Below are positions 22,749 to 31,973 of a stretch of DNA of 54,573 nucleotides, one piece after another. How positions within the stretch are numbered: position 1 is the stretch's first letter; the number at the start of each line of letters is the position of its first letter. The notes under the pieces are model-generated. The model worked only from the letters and a program-made list of their open reading frames with translations, had not been told where the DNA came from and did no database searches. Both the position numbers and the translations under genes were made by a program. This stretch comes from Oribacterium sp. (GTDB lineage: Bacteria > Bacillota_A > Clostridia > Lachnospirales > Lachnospiraceae), in assembly GCA_017940955.1 (NCBI GenBank), contig JAGAXP010000232.1, forward strand, positions 1 through 54,573, given 5' to 3'.

Positions 22749-23872
22749 TGAGAGGACACGCATTACTGTCTGCGTCATCATCCCACAGGTGGATACACTG
22801 CCCGCCGAGCATCAGACTCGGTGAACGGTATGAAAACCGTGGGAGCGAATACGCAGCGGAAGGCACCGAAGCACATCTGCTCTGTGAGTACAAGCTGAAA
22901 CAGCTGCTCGGCATAGAGATGGAAGACCCGGTTCCGGGACTTCAGTACTACTCGAATCAGATGGAACAGAATGCGGACGGCTATGCCGGATACGTGATGG
23001 AAGTTCTGGAAGAGGCGAGGAAGGAATGCGAAGACCCTGCGGTGCTCATCGAACAGCAGGTCAGCTACGAGAGATGGGTACCGGATGGTTTCGGAACGGC
23101 AGACTGCCTTGTGGTCGCAGATGGAACGCTCCATGTAATTGACTACAAGAACGGATCCGGGGTTCTCGTAGACTGCGAGGACAACAGCCAGATGAAATGC
23201 TACGGACTCGGAGCCCTCGAGCTATTTGACGGAATCTACAACATCGAGACAGTGGCAATGACAATCTATCAGCCAAACAGAGACAACATCTCAACCTCGA
23301 TGCTCGTCAAGGAAGACCTGCTCGAATGGGCGGACACCGTCCTTGCACCTGCGGCAGCCCTTGCCTACGAGGGCAACGGTGAATATGCCTGCGGTGACTG
23401 GTGTCAGTTCTGCCCGGTCAAGCACATCTGCAGAGCGAGAGCCGACTATGCGATGGAGCTTGCGAAGTACGACTTCGAAGACCCGGAGGTTCTGTCCGAT
23501 GAGGATATCGCAGACATCCTGGCAAGGACAGACCAGCTCACATCCTGGGCATCCGATGTAAAGGAGTACGCACTCCGCCAGGCACTGTCCGGCAAGGAGT
23601 ACGCAGGCTGGAAACTCGCAGAGGGAAGGTCGGTCAGAAAGTATACGGACGAGGATGCAGTTGCAAAGGCTGTAATCGATGCAGGGCAAGATCCTTATGA
23701 GAAGAAGCTGCTCGGAATCACAGCAATGACACAACTGCTCGGAAAGAAGAAGTTCAACGAGATACTTGGCGGACTCGTAATGAAGCCAAGCGGAAAACCA
23801 GTATTAGTGCCGGAGAGCGATAAGCGCCCGGCGTGGAATACAGCAAAAGATGATTTTCAGGAGGAAAAATAA
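22748..23872 (+). CDS. DUF2800 protein, RecB/Cas4-like exonuclease
   Basis: A 374-residue protein of the DUF2800 family. It begins HALLSASSSHRWIHCPPSIR and GSEYAAEGTEAH, has the PD-(D/E)XK-type core GTADCLVVADGTLHVIDYKN (GxxD then D-Y-K as catalytic residues) and a C-terminal cysteine cluster CGDWCQFCPVKHIC typical of iron-sulphur RecB/Cas4 nucleases. The start overlaps the upstream stop. In this operon it precedes a DUF2815 single-strand-binding-like protein and the polymerase, which suggests an exonuclease for phage recombination. Confidence 0.85.
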   Translation: MRGHALLSASSSHRWIHCPPSIRLGERYENRGSEYAAEGTEAHLLCEYKLKQLLGIEMEDPVPGLQYYSNQMEQNADGYAGYVMEVLEEARKECEDPAVLIEQQVSYERWVPDGFGTADCLVVADGTLHVIDYKNGSGVLVDCEDNSQMKCYGLGALELFDGIYNIETVAMTIYQPNRDNISTSMLVKEDLLEWADTVLAPAAALAYEGNGEYACGDWCQFCPVKHICRARADYAMELAKYDFEDPEVLSDEDIADILARTDQLTSWASDVKEYALRQALSGKEYAGWKLAEGRSVRKYTDEDAVAKAVIDAGQDPYEKKLLGITAMTQLLGKKKFNEILGGLVMKPSGKPVLVPESDKRPAWNTAKDDFQEEK

Positions 23873-23873
23873 A

Positions 23874-24437
23874 ATGGCTAAGTTTAATAACCCAATGAAG
23901 GTAATCACAGGAGTTAACACAAGATGGTCTTACTGCAATGTGTGGGAGGCCAAGAGCATCAACGGCGGCACACCGAAGTTCTCGGTCAGCCTGATCATTC
24001 CAAAGAGTGATACGGAGACGGTAAACAAGATTAAGGCTGCCATCGAAGCTGCATACCAGGAAGGCGAGGCAAAGCTTAAGGGAAACGGCAAGTCCGTACC
24101 TGCACTGTCTGCCATCAAGACTCCGCTGCGTGACGGTGATGCAGAGAGACCGGATGATCCGGCATATGAGAACAGCTACTTCATCAACGCCAACAGCACA
24201 ACTGCACCCGGCATCGTTGATGCTGACAGACAGCCGATCATCGACAGATCCGAAGTCTACAGCGGTGTATACGGCAGAGCGTCCATCAACCTCTATGCAT
24301 TCAACTCGAACGGCAACAAGGGAATCGCCTGCGGTCTGAACAACCTGCAGAAGATCAGAGACGGTGAGCCTCTTGGCGGCAGAACGAGAGCTGAGGATGA
24401 TTTCGCAGGTCTTGATGATGACGGATTTCTCGACTAA
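23874..24437 (+). CDS. DUF2815 protein, likely phage single-stranded DNA-binding protein
   Basis: A 187-residue DUF2815 protein: NPMKVITGVNTRWSYCNVWE, then GGTPKFSVSLIIPKSD, and the C-terminal AFNSNGNKGIACGLNNLQKI and acidic tail (EDDFAGLDDDGFLD), which resembles the acidic tip of single-strand-binding proteins that recruits partners. It follows the DUF2800 nuclease by one base, with CAGGAGG before the ATG. Family members are found at the same place in many Firmicute phages. Role in DNA replication or recombination is known by context rather than by detailed study. Confidence 0.85.
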   Translation: MAKFNNPMKVITGVNTRWSYCNVWEAKSINGGTPKFSVSLIIPKSDTETVNKIKAAIEAAYQEGEAKLKGNGKSVPALSAIKTPLRDGDAERPDDPAYENSYFINANSTTAPGIVDADRQPIIDRSEVYSGVYGRASINLYAFNSNGNKGIACGLNNLQKIRDGEPLGGRTRAEDDFAGLDDDGFLD

Positions 24438-24491
24438 TTGACAAGGTAAGCGGAGGGCAAGGAAACCTGTCCTCCGGGAAAGGATAAGACA

Positions 24492-24740
24492 ATGCTTGAG
24501 ACAATATTTTTCATAATATGCGGTGTCATGATTGCTGCATGGGGCTTCGTAGGTCTTTACACGATTTACACGACAATCCGTGACGACAGACGAAAAGAGA
24601 TCGAAAGAAAACTCGAGGAACATGACAAGCTCGAAAGAAAGATCAGAAGTCAGATCAGAGACGAATACTGGCTCGAGGAGCAGTCAAGGAAACTGCGCCA
24701 GGAAGAGCTGAAGAGAAGATTCGAAGAAGTACAGAAGTAA
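24492..24740 (+). CDS. Small membrane-anchored coiled-coil protein
   Basis: An 82-residue protein. Residues 2-26 are a membrane span (ETIFFIICGVMIAAWGFVGL) and residues 30-80 are a highly charged helix (RKEIERKLEEHDKLERKIRS) that should form a coiled coil inside the cell. The leader has a GGAGG/CCTCC hairpin (about 24452-24477) before GGGAAAGGA and the ATG. I know no function; a membrane-linked replication factor is one possibility. Confidence 0.6.
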   Translation: MLETIFFIICGVMIAAWGFVGLYTIYTTIRDDRRKEIERKLEEHDKLERKIRSQIRDEYWLEEQSRKLRQEELKRRFEEVQK

Positions 24741-24791
24741 GAGCATAGGGCGGTGGGTCAAACTGCCGCCTACTCTCGCATGGAGGAACCC

Positions 24792-26777
24792 GTGAGAAAG
24801 ATAGAAATCGACATAGAAACTTATTCAGACATCGACCTGTCAAAAGCCGGAGTCTACAAGTATACGCAGTCGGATGCTTTTGACATCCTGCTTTTCGGAT
24901 ACAGCGTAGACGGAGGCGAGGTGCAGGTGATCGATCTGACAAAAGGTGAGACTGTGCCGGATGAGGTGCTTGATGCTCTGACGGATAACAGCATCATCAA
25001 GTGGGCACATAACAGCCAGTTCGAGAGGGTGTGCCTGTCGGCATGGCTTCAGAGGAACCATCCGGATAAGTTCAGCTCATACAGCATTCCGGGAGATACC
25101 GTATCGGACTACCTTGATCCGGAAGGCTGGCGATGCTCTCTTGTCTGGGCAGCATACATGGGACTTCCGCTGTCGCTCGATAAGGTGGGCAGCGTTCTGA
25201 AACTTGAGAATCAGAAGCTGAAGGAAGGAAAAGACCTCGTGAGGTATTTCTGTACACCATGCAGACCGACCAAGACAAACGGAGGCCGCACAAGAAATCT
25301 CCCGGAACACGCTCCGGAGAAGTGGGAGGTGTTTAAGGAGTATAACCGCCGCGATGTCGAGGTCGAAATGCAGATACAGGAGAAACTTCAGAAGTTCCCT
25401 GTGCCGGACCATGTGTGGGATGAATACCACCTTGACCAGGAGATAAACGACAGAGGCATCCTTCTTGATATGACTCTGGTTCATGCTGCCATTGATATGG
25501 ACGAGCGGGCAAGGAACGTGCTGACAGCACGAATGAAGGAACTGACTCATCTTGAGAACCCGAACAGCGTGGTTCAGATGAAGGACTATCTTGCCTCGAA
25601 GGGGATCCGGGCAGAAAGCCTCGGCAAGAAACAGGTCGCACAGCTTATGACGGAAGTGCCGGAAGATATGAAAGAAGTCCTGCGCCTTCGTCAGATGACA
25701 GCGAAGTCATCGGTGAAGAAATACCAGGCGATGGAGACTGCGGTCTGTAGTGATGGAAGAGCCAGGGGAATGTTTCAGTTTTATGGAGCCAACCGCTCCG
25801 GCAGATGGGCAGGCAGGATTATTCAATTGCAGAATCTGCCGCAGAACCACATGGAGGATCTGGCAGAGGCAAGGGAACTCGTGAAAGCATCCGACTATGA
25901 TGCGGTCAATATGCTTTACGATTCCGTGCCGGATGTTCTGTCGGAACTGATAAGAACTGCCTTCGTTCCGAAGCCGGGCTTCAAGTTCATCGTCTCGGAC
26001 TTCTCTGCGATTGAGGCACGTATGCTTGCCTGGCTCTCAAAAGAGAAGTGGAGGATGGATGTCTTCGCAAAGGAGAAGGCTGACATCTACTGTGAGTCAG
26101 CATCTGCGATGTTCGGTGTCCCTGTCGAAAAGCATGGAATCAACGGTCACCTGCGTCAGAAAGGCAAAATCGCTGAACTCGCACTCGGATACGGCGGCAG
26201 CGTAGGAGCCCTTAAGGCAATGGGCGCACTTGAGATGGGGCTTGAGGAATCAGAGCTTCAGCCACTTGTAAATAAGTGGCGCGGTGCCAATCCTTCGATT
26301 ACAGCATTCTGGTGGGCGGTAGACGATGCTGCGAAGACAGCGATCAAAAACAGAACAACCACGATGACACACGGGATTAGGTTCGAATACCGCTCCGGTA
26401 TGCTTCTTATCCACCTTCCGTCCGGGAGGCAGCTTACCTATGTCAAACCGAAGATCGGTGAGAACCAGTTCGGCGGGGAGTCTGTGACCTACATGGGAGT
26501 AGGTGCAGGCAAGAAGTGGGAACGTATCGAATCTTACGGTCCGAAGTTCGTGGAGAACATCACCCAGGCACTGTCGAGGGATGTGCTCTGCTATGCGATG
26601 CGGACACTGTCGCACTCTTTCATCTGTGCTCATATTCATGACGAACTTGTCATCGAGGCAAGCGAGGGAGTATCCCTCAAAGCCGTATGCGACCAGATGG
26701 GAAGAACACCGCCCTGGGCGGATGGGCTTCTCCTTCGTGCGGACGGCTACGAGACATATTTTTATAAAAAAGATTAA
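24792..26777 (+). CDS. Family A DNA polymerase with 3'-5' exonuclease domain
   Basis: A 661-residue phage polymerase. The exonuclease domain has Exo I IDIETYSDIDL (residues 4-14), Exo II WAHNSQFER and Exo III EYNRRDVE. The polymerase domain has motif A SDFSAIEARMLAWLS, motif B RQKGKIAELALGYGGS and motif C AHIHDELVIEA with the catalytic aspartates. The start is GTG 24792, 5 nt after GGAGG; the upstream in-frame codons at 24753 and 24780 have no ribosome site. There is no 5'-3' exonuclease domain. It replicates the phage DNA together with the primase-helicase that follows. Confidence 0.93.
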   Translation: MRKIEIDIETYSDIDLSKAGVYKYTQSDAFDILLFGYSVDGGEVQVIDLTKGETVPDEVLDALTDNSIIKWAHNSQFERVCLSAWLQRNHPDKFSSYSIPGDTVSDYLDPEGWRCSLVWAAYMGLPLSLDKVGSVLKLENQKLKEGKDLVRYFCTPCRPTKTNGGRTRNLPEHAPEKWEVFKEYNRRDVEVEMQIQEKLQKFPVPDHVWDEYHLDQEINDRGILLDMTLVHAAIDMDERARNVLTARMKELTHLENPNSVVQMKDYLASKGIRAESLGKKQVAQLMTEVPEDMKEVLRLRQMTAKSSVKKYQAMETAVCSDGRARGMFQFYGANRSGRWAGRIIQLQNLPQNHMEDLAEARELVKASDYDAVNMLYDSVPDVLSELIRTAFVPKPGFKFIVSDFSAIEARMLAWLSKEKWRMDVFAKEKADIYCESASAMFGVPVEKHGINGHLRQKGKIAELALGYGGSVGALKAMGALEMGLEESELQPLVNKWRGANPSITAFWWAVDDAAKTAIKNRTTTMTHGIRFEYRSGMLLIHLPSGRQLTYVKPKIGENQFGGESVTYMGVGAGKKWERIESYGPKFVENITQALSRDVLCYAMRTLSHSFICAHIHDELVIEASEGVSLKAVCDQMGRTPPWADGLLLRADGYETYFYKKD

Positions 26778-26780
26778 CGA

Positions 26781-26856
26781 TTTTTCGTTCTGAAGACTCC
26801 TTTCTGTCCGAGGGATAGTAGGAGTCTTTGGAATGCATACATAAGGAGGTGCAGAT
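26781..26856 (+). promoter_or_regulatory. Leader motif, copy C (TTTTTCGTTC-N14-TGTCCGAGGGA)
   Basis: TTTTTCGTTC at 26781-26790, 14 nt, TGTCCGAGGGA at 26805-26815. Here AAGACTCCT pairs perfectly with AGGAGTCTT, enclosing the conserved block in the loop. AAGGAGG for the primase-helicase gene follows. Confidence 0.6.
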
Positions 26857-29142
26857 GTGAAATTCACGTTATACACGGCAAACTGTACGGGCAACGAGAA
26901 GAACTGCCTGTACCCGAACGTTTGCATCATAGAAAACGAAGCAGATTTTATGGCAGCGGTCGGAAGAGATCATGTGACCGGGCGGTTCAAAGGAAACTAC
27001 CGCAGCATAGATAACTTCGAAGCATCTGACTGCGAGGTCATGGACTGCGACAACGATCACTCGGATGATCCGGATGAATGGATCACTCCGGCGGTGCTCG
27101 AAGAGAGGCTTGATGATATCGCCTTTGTAACAGCACCAAGCAGGAACAACATGAAGGTCAAGGACGGCAGATCAGAAAGACCCAGGTTCCATATCTACTT
27201 CCCGCATAAGGAAATCACGGATGCAGAGGAGTGTTCAGCTCTGAAGCAGGAACTGTTCAGAAGGATGCCTTTCTTTGATGACAATGCACTCGATGCCGCA
27301 AGGTTTATCTTCGGAGCACCTGCGGATGAAGTGACCTGGCATGACGGTGAGATGACCATAGATGAATGGCTCGGTCCCATCGAAAAGAGGGAAGACAGTC
27401 CTCGCCCACCTGCAAAGGGCATGGGGTCTATCCCGAAAGGAGAGAGGAACTCAACCCTGTCACGCTTTGCAGGGCGCGTTCTGAAGAAGTTCGGAGAGAC
27501 GGAATATGCTCATGAGGCATTCCTGACTGAAGCAGCCAAGTGTGAAGAACCACTCCCGGATAGGGAACTGAAGACAATATGGAACTCTGCTCTTAAGTTC
27601 TACAGAAGCAAGGTCGAGTCATCTGACGGTTATGTACCGCCCGATGAGTATAATGCCGACTTCGAAGAGGCAGGCAGTCTCAAGCCGGAGGACTACTCGG
27701 ATATCGGAGAAGCGAAGGTCCTGGCAAGGGAGTATGGCGATGAGCTTGTCTATACCACGGCAACGGATTATCTACGTTATGACGGTAAGGTCTGGGACGA
27801 GTCAAAGCAGAAGGCTATCGGAGCAGTCGAGGAGTTCCTCGATCTTCAGCTTGCCGATGCGATGCTCCTCTGCAGCATTAGGAAGAAAGCCGTGCTTGAT
27901 GCCGGAGCAGACAAAATGGCGGTCGATGCAGGAACAAAGACTGCAATAAAGGACTTTGACGAGGAGCAGTACAGGCTCTTCCTCGAATATAAGGATGCGA
28001 AAGAATACTATGCCTTCGTCATGAAAAGACGGGACATGAAATATGTGATGTCCACGCTCCAGGCAGCAAAGCCAATGCTTGAGATATCCATCGACCAGGT
28101 GGACGGTGATCCTTATCTTCTGAATACCCCGGAGGGAACATACGACCTCCGAAAAGGCATGAAAGGACTCCGCCCGCACGATCCGAAAGACTATATCACC
28201 AAAATCACTGCAGTGTCCCCGTCCGATGACGGAAAGGAGGACTGGGTCAGTCAGCTTGATAAGACCTTCCTCGGAAACAGCGACACCATCAACTACACGC
28301 AGATGTCGCTTGGCGAGGCACTGTTTGGAAAGGTGGAGAATGAGCATATGACAATTGCTCATGGTGCAGGCCGTAACGGTAAATCGACAGTCTGCAATTC
28401 GTGTGCGGGAGTTCTCGGGACTTACTCCGGTGTCATATCAGCGGATGTGCTGACGGCGGGAGTCAGACGAAACGTGAAACCGGAGATTGCGGAAATCAAA
28501 GGTAAGCGCCTTCTTATAGCCGGAGAGCTTGAGGAGGGCATGAGACTGTCGACCTCTATCGTAAAACAGCTGTGCAGTACGGATCCTATTAAGGGCGAGA
28601 AAAAATATAAGGACCCATTCGACTTCATACCCACGCATTCACTTATCCTTTACACCAATCACCTGCCGAAGGTCGGAGCAATGGATGAGGGCATCTGGAG
28701 GAGACTTGTGGTCATACCGTTTAATGCGAAGTTTGAAGGCAAGTCAGATATCAAGAATTATACCGACCACCTTATCCGTCATTCGGGAGGATACATCCTT
28801 AAGTGGCTGATTGAGGGTGCGAAGAAGGCATACGACAGGGACTTCAAAATAAAGACCCCGCCGGAGGTACAGGCTGCCATCGACAAATACCGCCAGGATA
28901 ATGACTGGTTCTCTCCGTTCCTTGAGGAATGCTGTGAAGTCGGTGACGGTCTTATCCAGAAGTCGGGTGAGTTTTACAAGGCATATCACAGCTACTGTGC
29001 GAATGCCGGGGAGTATGCGAGAGATTCTGCCACATTCTATGCGGCGGTGGAGCAGGCAGGTTTTGTGAAACATAAGAAAAAAGACGGCAGCTTTATTTTC
29101 GGACTGCAGCTGAAGGAAAACGAGGAAGATGTGCCATTTTAG
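26857..29142 (+). CDS. Primase-helicase (AEP-like primase plus D5/SF3 helicase)
   Basis: A 761-residue fusion. The N-terminal part shows a primase-like acidic motif MDCDNDHSD (about residues 62-70), RPRFHIYFP (about 109-117) and ALDAARFIFGAP, which fit an archaeo-eukaryotic-type primase. A D5_N-like region follows. The C-terminal SF3 helicase has Walker A HGAGRNGKST, Walker B GELEEG, a motif with STDPIKGEKKYKDPFDF and sensor TNHLPKV plus RRLVVIPF. The start is GTG 26857 with AAGGAGG 8 nt upstream; no ATG fits. It unwinds and primes at the phage origin, which may be the repeat cluster just downstream. Confidence 0.9.
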   Translation: MKFTLYTANCTGNEKNCLYPNVCIIENEADFMAAVGRDHVTGRFKGNYRSIDNFEASDCEVMDCDNDHSDDPDEWITPAVLEERLDDIAFVTAPSRNNMKVKDGRSERPRFHIYFPHKEITDAEECSALKQELFRRMPFFDDNALDAARFIFGAPADEVTWHDGEMTIDEWLGPIEKREDSPRPPAKGMGSIPKGERNSTLSRFAGRVLKKFGETEYAHEAFLTEAAKCEEPLPDRELKTIWNSALKFYRSKVESSDGYVPPDEYNADFEEAGSLKPEDYSDIGEAKVLAREYGDELVYTTATDYLRYDGKVWDESKQKAIGAVEEFLDLQLADAMLLCSIRKKAVLDAGADKMAVDAGTKTAIKDFDEEQYRLFLEYKDAKEYYAFVMKRRDMKYVMSTLQAAKPMLEISIDQVDGDPYLLNTPEGTYDLRKGMKGLRPHDPKDYITKITAVSPSDDGKEDWVSQLDKTFLGNSDTINYTQMSLGEALFGKVENEHMTIAHGAGRNGKSTVCNSCAGVLGTYSGVISADVLTAGVRRNVKPEIAEIKGKRLLIAGELEEGMRLSTSIVKQLCSTDPIKGEKKYKDPFDFIPTHSLILYTNHLPKVGAMDEGIWRRLVVIPFNAKFEGKSDIKNYTDHLIRHSGGYILKWLIEGAKKAYDRDFKIKTPPEVQAAIDKYRQDNDWFSPFLEECCEVGDGLIQKSGEFYKAYHSYCANAGEYARDSATFYAAVEQAGFVKHKKKDGSFIFGLQLKENEEDVPF

Positions 29143-29164
29143 AAAACGTTGAAATTTCAACAAA

Positions 29165-29270
29165 GGTGACACCCGATGACACCCTTTTCTATAAACCCCT
29201 TTAGGCTGAAAAATTCATTCATTTTTTACTATAAGAAAAGTTACGGAATGGGGTGTCACCGGGTGTCACC
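29165..29270. other. Candidate phage replication origin (GGTGTCACC iterons with AT-rich core)
   Basis: GGTGACACCC (29165-29174) and TGACACCC (29177-29184) on the left; GGGTGTCACC twice in direct tandem (29251-29260, 29261-29270) on the right. The left pair is the reverse complement of the right pair. Between them lies an AT-rich stretch (about 29185-29245). The site sits right behind the primase-helicase gene in a 142-nt gap without a gene, which fits an origin; an operator is the alternative. Confidence 0.6.
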
Positions 29271-29284
29271 CGAGGAGGTCTGAC

Positions 29285-29566
29285 ATGAGAGAAAAAGAGA
29301 TAGAAAAAGCCTTTGCTTCAGCGGTTAAAAAATATGACGGAATATGTCCGAAGTTCGTGTCTCCCGGATTCAACGGGATGCCCGACCGCATTGCACTTCT
29401 TCCGGACGGTCGTATGGCTTTTGTGGAAGTGAAAGCACCTGGACAGAAACCAAGACCGCTGCAGGAGGCAAGGCACAGAAAGTTAAGAGAGCTGGGGTTC
29501 AGGGTGTATGTCCTGGATGACCCGGAAAATATCGAGGAGATCATAGATGAAATACGAACCACATGA
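29285..29566 (+). CDS. VRR-NUC domain nuclease
   Basis: A 93-residue stand-alone VRR-NUC protein: KYDGICPKFVSPGFNGMPDR gives the catalytic Asp, and MAFVEVKAPGQKPRPLQEAR gives the E-V-K motif with following Q-x3-R-H. This is a PD-(D/E)XK fold found as a small nuclease next to SNF2 helicases in phages. GAGGAGG precedes the ATG, directly after the repeats at 29251-29270. The end overlaps the helicase gene by 20 nt, so they probably act together on branched DNA. Confidence 0.9.
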   Translation: MREKEIEKAFASAVKKYDGICPKFVSPGFNGMPDRIALLPDGRMAFVEVKAPGQKPRPLQEARHRKLRELGFRVYVLDDPENIEEIIDEIRTT

Positions 29567-30914
29567 ATACCAGAAGTATGCCACGCACTTCATAGAGGAG
29601 AAACCCGAGTCGGCAATATTGCTTGACATGGGCATGGGCAAAACAAGCATCACTCTTACGGCAATCGACAGTCTTATGTTCGACAGCTTCGATGTTCACA
29701 AGGTGCTTGTGATAGCTCCCGTCAGAGTTGCTAAATTCAGTTGGCCGGACGAGCTTCGTAAGTGGGACCACCTGTCAGACCTGACCTTTGCTGTTGCGGT
29801 CGGAACACCAAAGCAGAGGAAGGCAGCACTTGAGGCAGGAGCAGACATCACGATCATAAACCGTGAGAATGTGCAGTGGCTCATCGAGAAAAGCGGATAC
29901 AGGTTTGATTACGACATGGTGGTAATTGATGAGCTGTCATCATTCAAGAACCACCAGGCAAAGAGGTTCAGAGCATTGATGAAAGTGAGACCGTTCGTCA
30001 AACGCATCGTGGGTCTGACGGGAACACCTTCATCAAACGGTCTGATGGATTTGTGGGCTGAGTTCAAGCTTATCGATAAAGGGGTACGGCTTGAGAAGTT
30101 CATCACCAAGTACAGACTGAAGTACTTCGAGCCGGACAGGTGGAACGACCAGATCGTATTCTCGTACCGACCGCTGCCTGGTGCGGAGCAGGAAATCTAC
30201 AGGAAGATATCCGACATCACTATATCGATGAAGGCTGAAGACCACATCCCGATGCCGGAACTTATATCCACAGCGTATCCTGTGCACCTGGATGATGACG
30301 AGATTACAGCTTATCAAAACATGAAAGACGATCTGATCACAGAGGACGGCGGCGGGGACATAACTGCAGCGAATGCAGGAGTGCTTTCCGGCAAACTCCT
30401 GCAGATGGCAAACGGTGCTGTCTACAATGATGCGGGAGAGGTAAGACGCATTCACGACAGAAAGCTGGATGCCCTTGAGGACATCATCGAGTCGGCAAAC
30501 GGCAAACCACTGCTTATTGCTTACTGGTACAGACATGACAGGGAGAGGATCGAGGAGAGACTGCAGGAGCTGAAGCTGCCGTTCGAGCGTCTTGAGAAGG
30601 ACGATGCAATCCGCAGATGGAACGAAGGAAAGATATCCATCGGGCTGATTCATCCGGCATCGGCAGGACACGGACTGAACCTGCAGAGCGGAGGCAGCAC
30701 CATCGTGTGGTTCGGACTCACCTGGAGTCTTGAGAACTACCAGCAGACCATCGCCAGGCTGTGGAGACAGGGACAGACGGACAAGACCGTGGTGGTAATC
30801 CATATCATTGCGGCGGGAACGATAGACGATGATGTGATGAAAGCACTGGAGAAGAAGGACATGACACAGAAACGTCTTATCGAAGCTGTGAAAGCACACG
30901 TGAAAAGAAAGTGA
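29547..30914 (+). CDS. SNF2-family DNA helicase/ATPase
   Basis: A 455-residue superfamily 2 helicase. Motif I LLDMGMGKTSITL (residues about 25-37), motif II VVIDELSSFK (about 130-139), motif III VGLTGTPSSNG, motif V-like PASAGHGLNLQSGG and motif VI QQTIARLWRQGQTDK are all present. It is the compact phage form, without accessory domains. The gene starts inside the VRR-NUC gene and the pair forms a likely translocase-nuclease unit for replication or recombination. Confidence 0.93.
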   Translation: MKYEPHEYQKYATHFIEEKPESAILLDMGMGKTSITLTAIDSLMFDSFDVHKVLVIAPVRVAKFSWPDELRKWDHLSDLTFAVAVGTPKQRKAALEAGADITIINRENVQWLIEKSGYRFDYDMVVIDELSSFKNHQAKRFRALMKVRPFVKRIVGLTGTPSSNGLMDLWAEFKLIDKGVRLEKFITKYRLKYFEPDRWNDQIVFSYRPLPGAEQEIYRKISDITISMKAEDHIPMPELISTAYPVHLDDDEITAYQNMKDDLITEDGGGDITAANAGVLSGKLLQMANGAVYNDAGEVRRIHDRKLDALEDIIESANGKPLLIAYWYRHDRERIEERLQELKLPFERLEKDDAIRRWNEGKISIGLIHPASAGHGLNLQSGGSTIVWFGLTWSLENYQQTIARLWRQGQTDKTVVVIHIIAAGTIDDDVMKALEKKDMTQKRLIEAVKAHVKRK

Positions 30915-30976
30915 CAATCAGAGTCAACCAGAGTCAATCCGAGGGAAGTTAACACTTTTCAAATCGGAGGTGCCGT

Positions 30977-31408
30977 ATGACCGCAAAGGAATATTTAAAC
31001 CAGGCTTTCTGGATAGACAGAGGTATCACCAGTAAGCTTCAGCAGATAGAAAGTCTGAACGCACTGGCAACAAGAGCAACAGCAGTGTTCAGCGATATGC
31101 CTGTGCAGAGGAGCAGGAACATTCACAAGACCGAGGACTGCATCGTTAAGATCATCGATCTTGAGAACTCTATCAAGGAGGACATGGAAAGGCTGGTGGA
31201 TGAGAAGAGAGATGTTGTGGAGACGATCAGCCGCATCGAATCAAAGGAACAGCAGGCTGTCCTTGAGAAAAGGTATCTTTGCTTCATGCCCTGGGAAGAG
31301 GTGGCAGCGGAAACGAACTACAGCATTCAGCACGTGTTCCGTCTGCACGGCCAGGCACTGAAAGAAATTGATGAAATCTTAAAGATGAGAGTTCATGAGA
31401 GTGAATGA
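30977..31408 (+). CDS. DUF1492/ArpU-like late transcription regulator
   Basis: A 143-residue helical protein. The N-terminal part (TAKEYLNQAFWIDRGITSKL) and the central coiled helix with KRDVVETISRIESKEQQAVL are typical of the DUF1492 family. The end, YLCFMPWEEVAAETNYSIQH plus VFRLHGQALKEI, is a sigma-70 region-4-like helix-turn-helix. Such proteins stand at the border between early and late genes and switch on the late promoter. The extended -10 box at 31425 lies directly behind it and may be its target. Confidence 0.8.
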   Translation: MTAKEYLNQAFWIDRGITSKLQQIESLNALATRATAVFSDMPVQRSRNIHKTEDCIVKIIDLENSIKEDMERLVDEKRDVVETISRIESKEQQAVLEKRYLCFMPWEEVAAETNYSIQHVFRLHGQALKEIDEILKMRVHESE

Positions 31409-31430
31409 GATGCTACCCCTATGTTATAGT
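31402..31430 (+). promoter_or_regulatory. Candidate late promoter with extended -10
   Basis: TGTTATAGT at 31422-31430 is an extended -10 (TATAGT at 31425-31430). The -35 region 17 nt upstream (TGAATG, 31402-31407) is poor, which would fit a promoter that needs the sigma-like protein encoded just before it. Confidence 0.45.
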
Positions 31431-31461
31431 GTATGTGTCGAAAGTGAACATGAAACGCAGA

Positions 31462-31486
31462 GCCTCGGAACCTTCCGGGGCTTTTG
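31462..31486 (+). terminator. Leader terminator before the packaging genes
   Basis: GCCTCGGAA pairs with TTCCGGGGC around two bases, followed by TTTTG. It lies about 30 nt after the candidate late promoter and before the HNH gene, so late transcription must pass it. Confidence 0.65.
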
Positions 31487-31502
31487 CTTTGGGAGAAAAT
31501 TT

Positions 31503-31865
31503 ATGCCAAGGAAACCAGATAAACCGTGCAGCTACCCTGGCTGTCCGAACCTTGTACCTGCGGGACAGTCGTTCTGCAGTGAGCACATGAAACAAATGAA
31601 TCAGAGGTACGAACGCTTCGGAAGAGATCCGGAGACGAAGAAAAGGTACGGACGTCAGTGGGAGAGGATCAGGCGGAGGTACATCGCCGCCCACCCGCTG
31701 TGCGAGGAGTGTCAGAGGCACGGACGGTACGTGAAAGCGGAGCACGTCCATCACGTGAGACCACTCACCGAGGGTGGAACACATGACGAAGATAATCTGA
31801 TGGCTCTTTGTAAGAAGTGCCACTCGAAAATCCATGCCGAGAGAGGTGACCGCTGGGGACGATGA
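31503..31865 (+). CDS. HNH endonuclease of the packaging module
   Basis: A 120-residue HNH nuclease. Two cysteine sets (CSYPGCPNLVPAGQSFCSEH) form an N-terminal zinc finger; CEECQRHGRYVKAEHVHHVR, then EDNLMALCKKCHSKIH form the HNH core. The start is ATG 31503 (MPRKPDKPC); the frame is open further upstream, but that part covers the terminator. HNH proteins next to terminases assist cutting of concatemeric DNA at cos in HK97-type phages, which suggests cos-type packaging here. Confidence 0.88.
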   Translation: MPRKPDKPCSYPGCPNLVPAGQSFCSEHMKQMNQRYERFGRDPETKKRYGRQWERIRRRYIAAHPLCEECQRHGRYVKAEHVHHVRPLTEGGTHDEDNLMALCKKCHSKIHAERGDRWGR

Positions 31866-31973
31866 CCCAGGGGGGATTCGAATCTCTACCGTATAGGTCC
31901 CGGGGAACGGGCGCGGGGCATCGTGAACGCAAAAAGCGAAATCAAAAGGGTAATAAGGAGGTGGCAGCCGGGA

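Noticed and set aside
30033..30917. 294-codon open frame on the - strand opposite the SNF2 helicase gene
   Set aside because: Antisense to a complete helicase with all motifs; no independent support.
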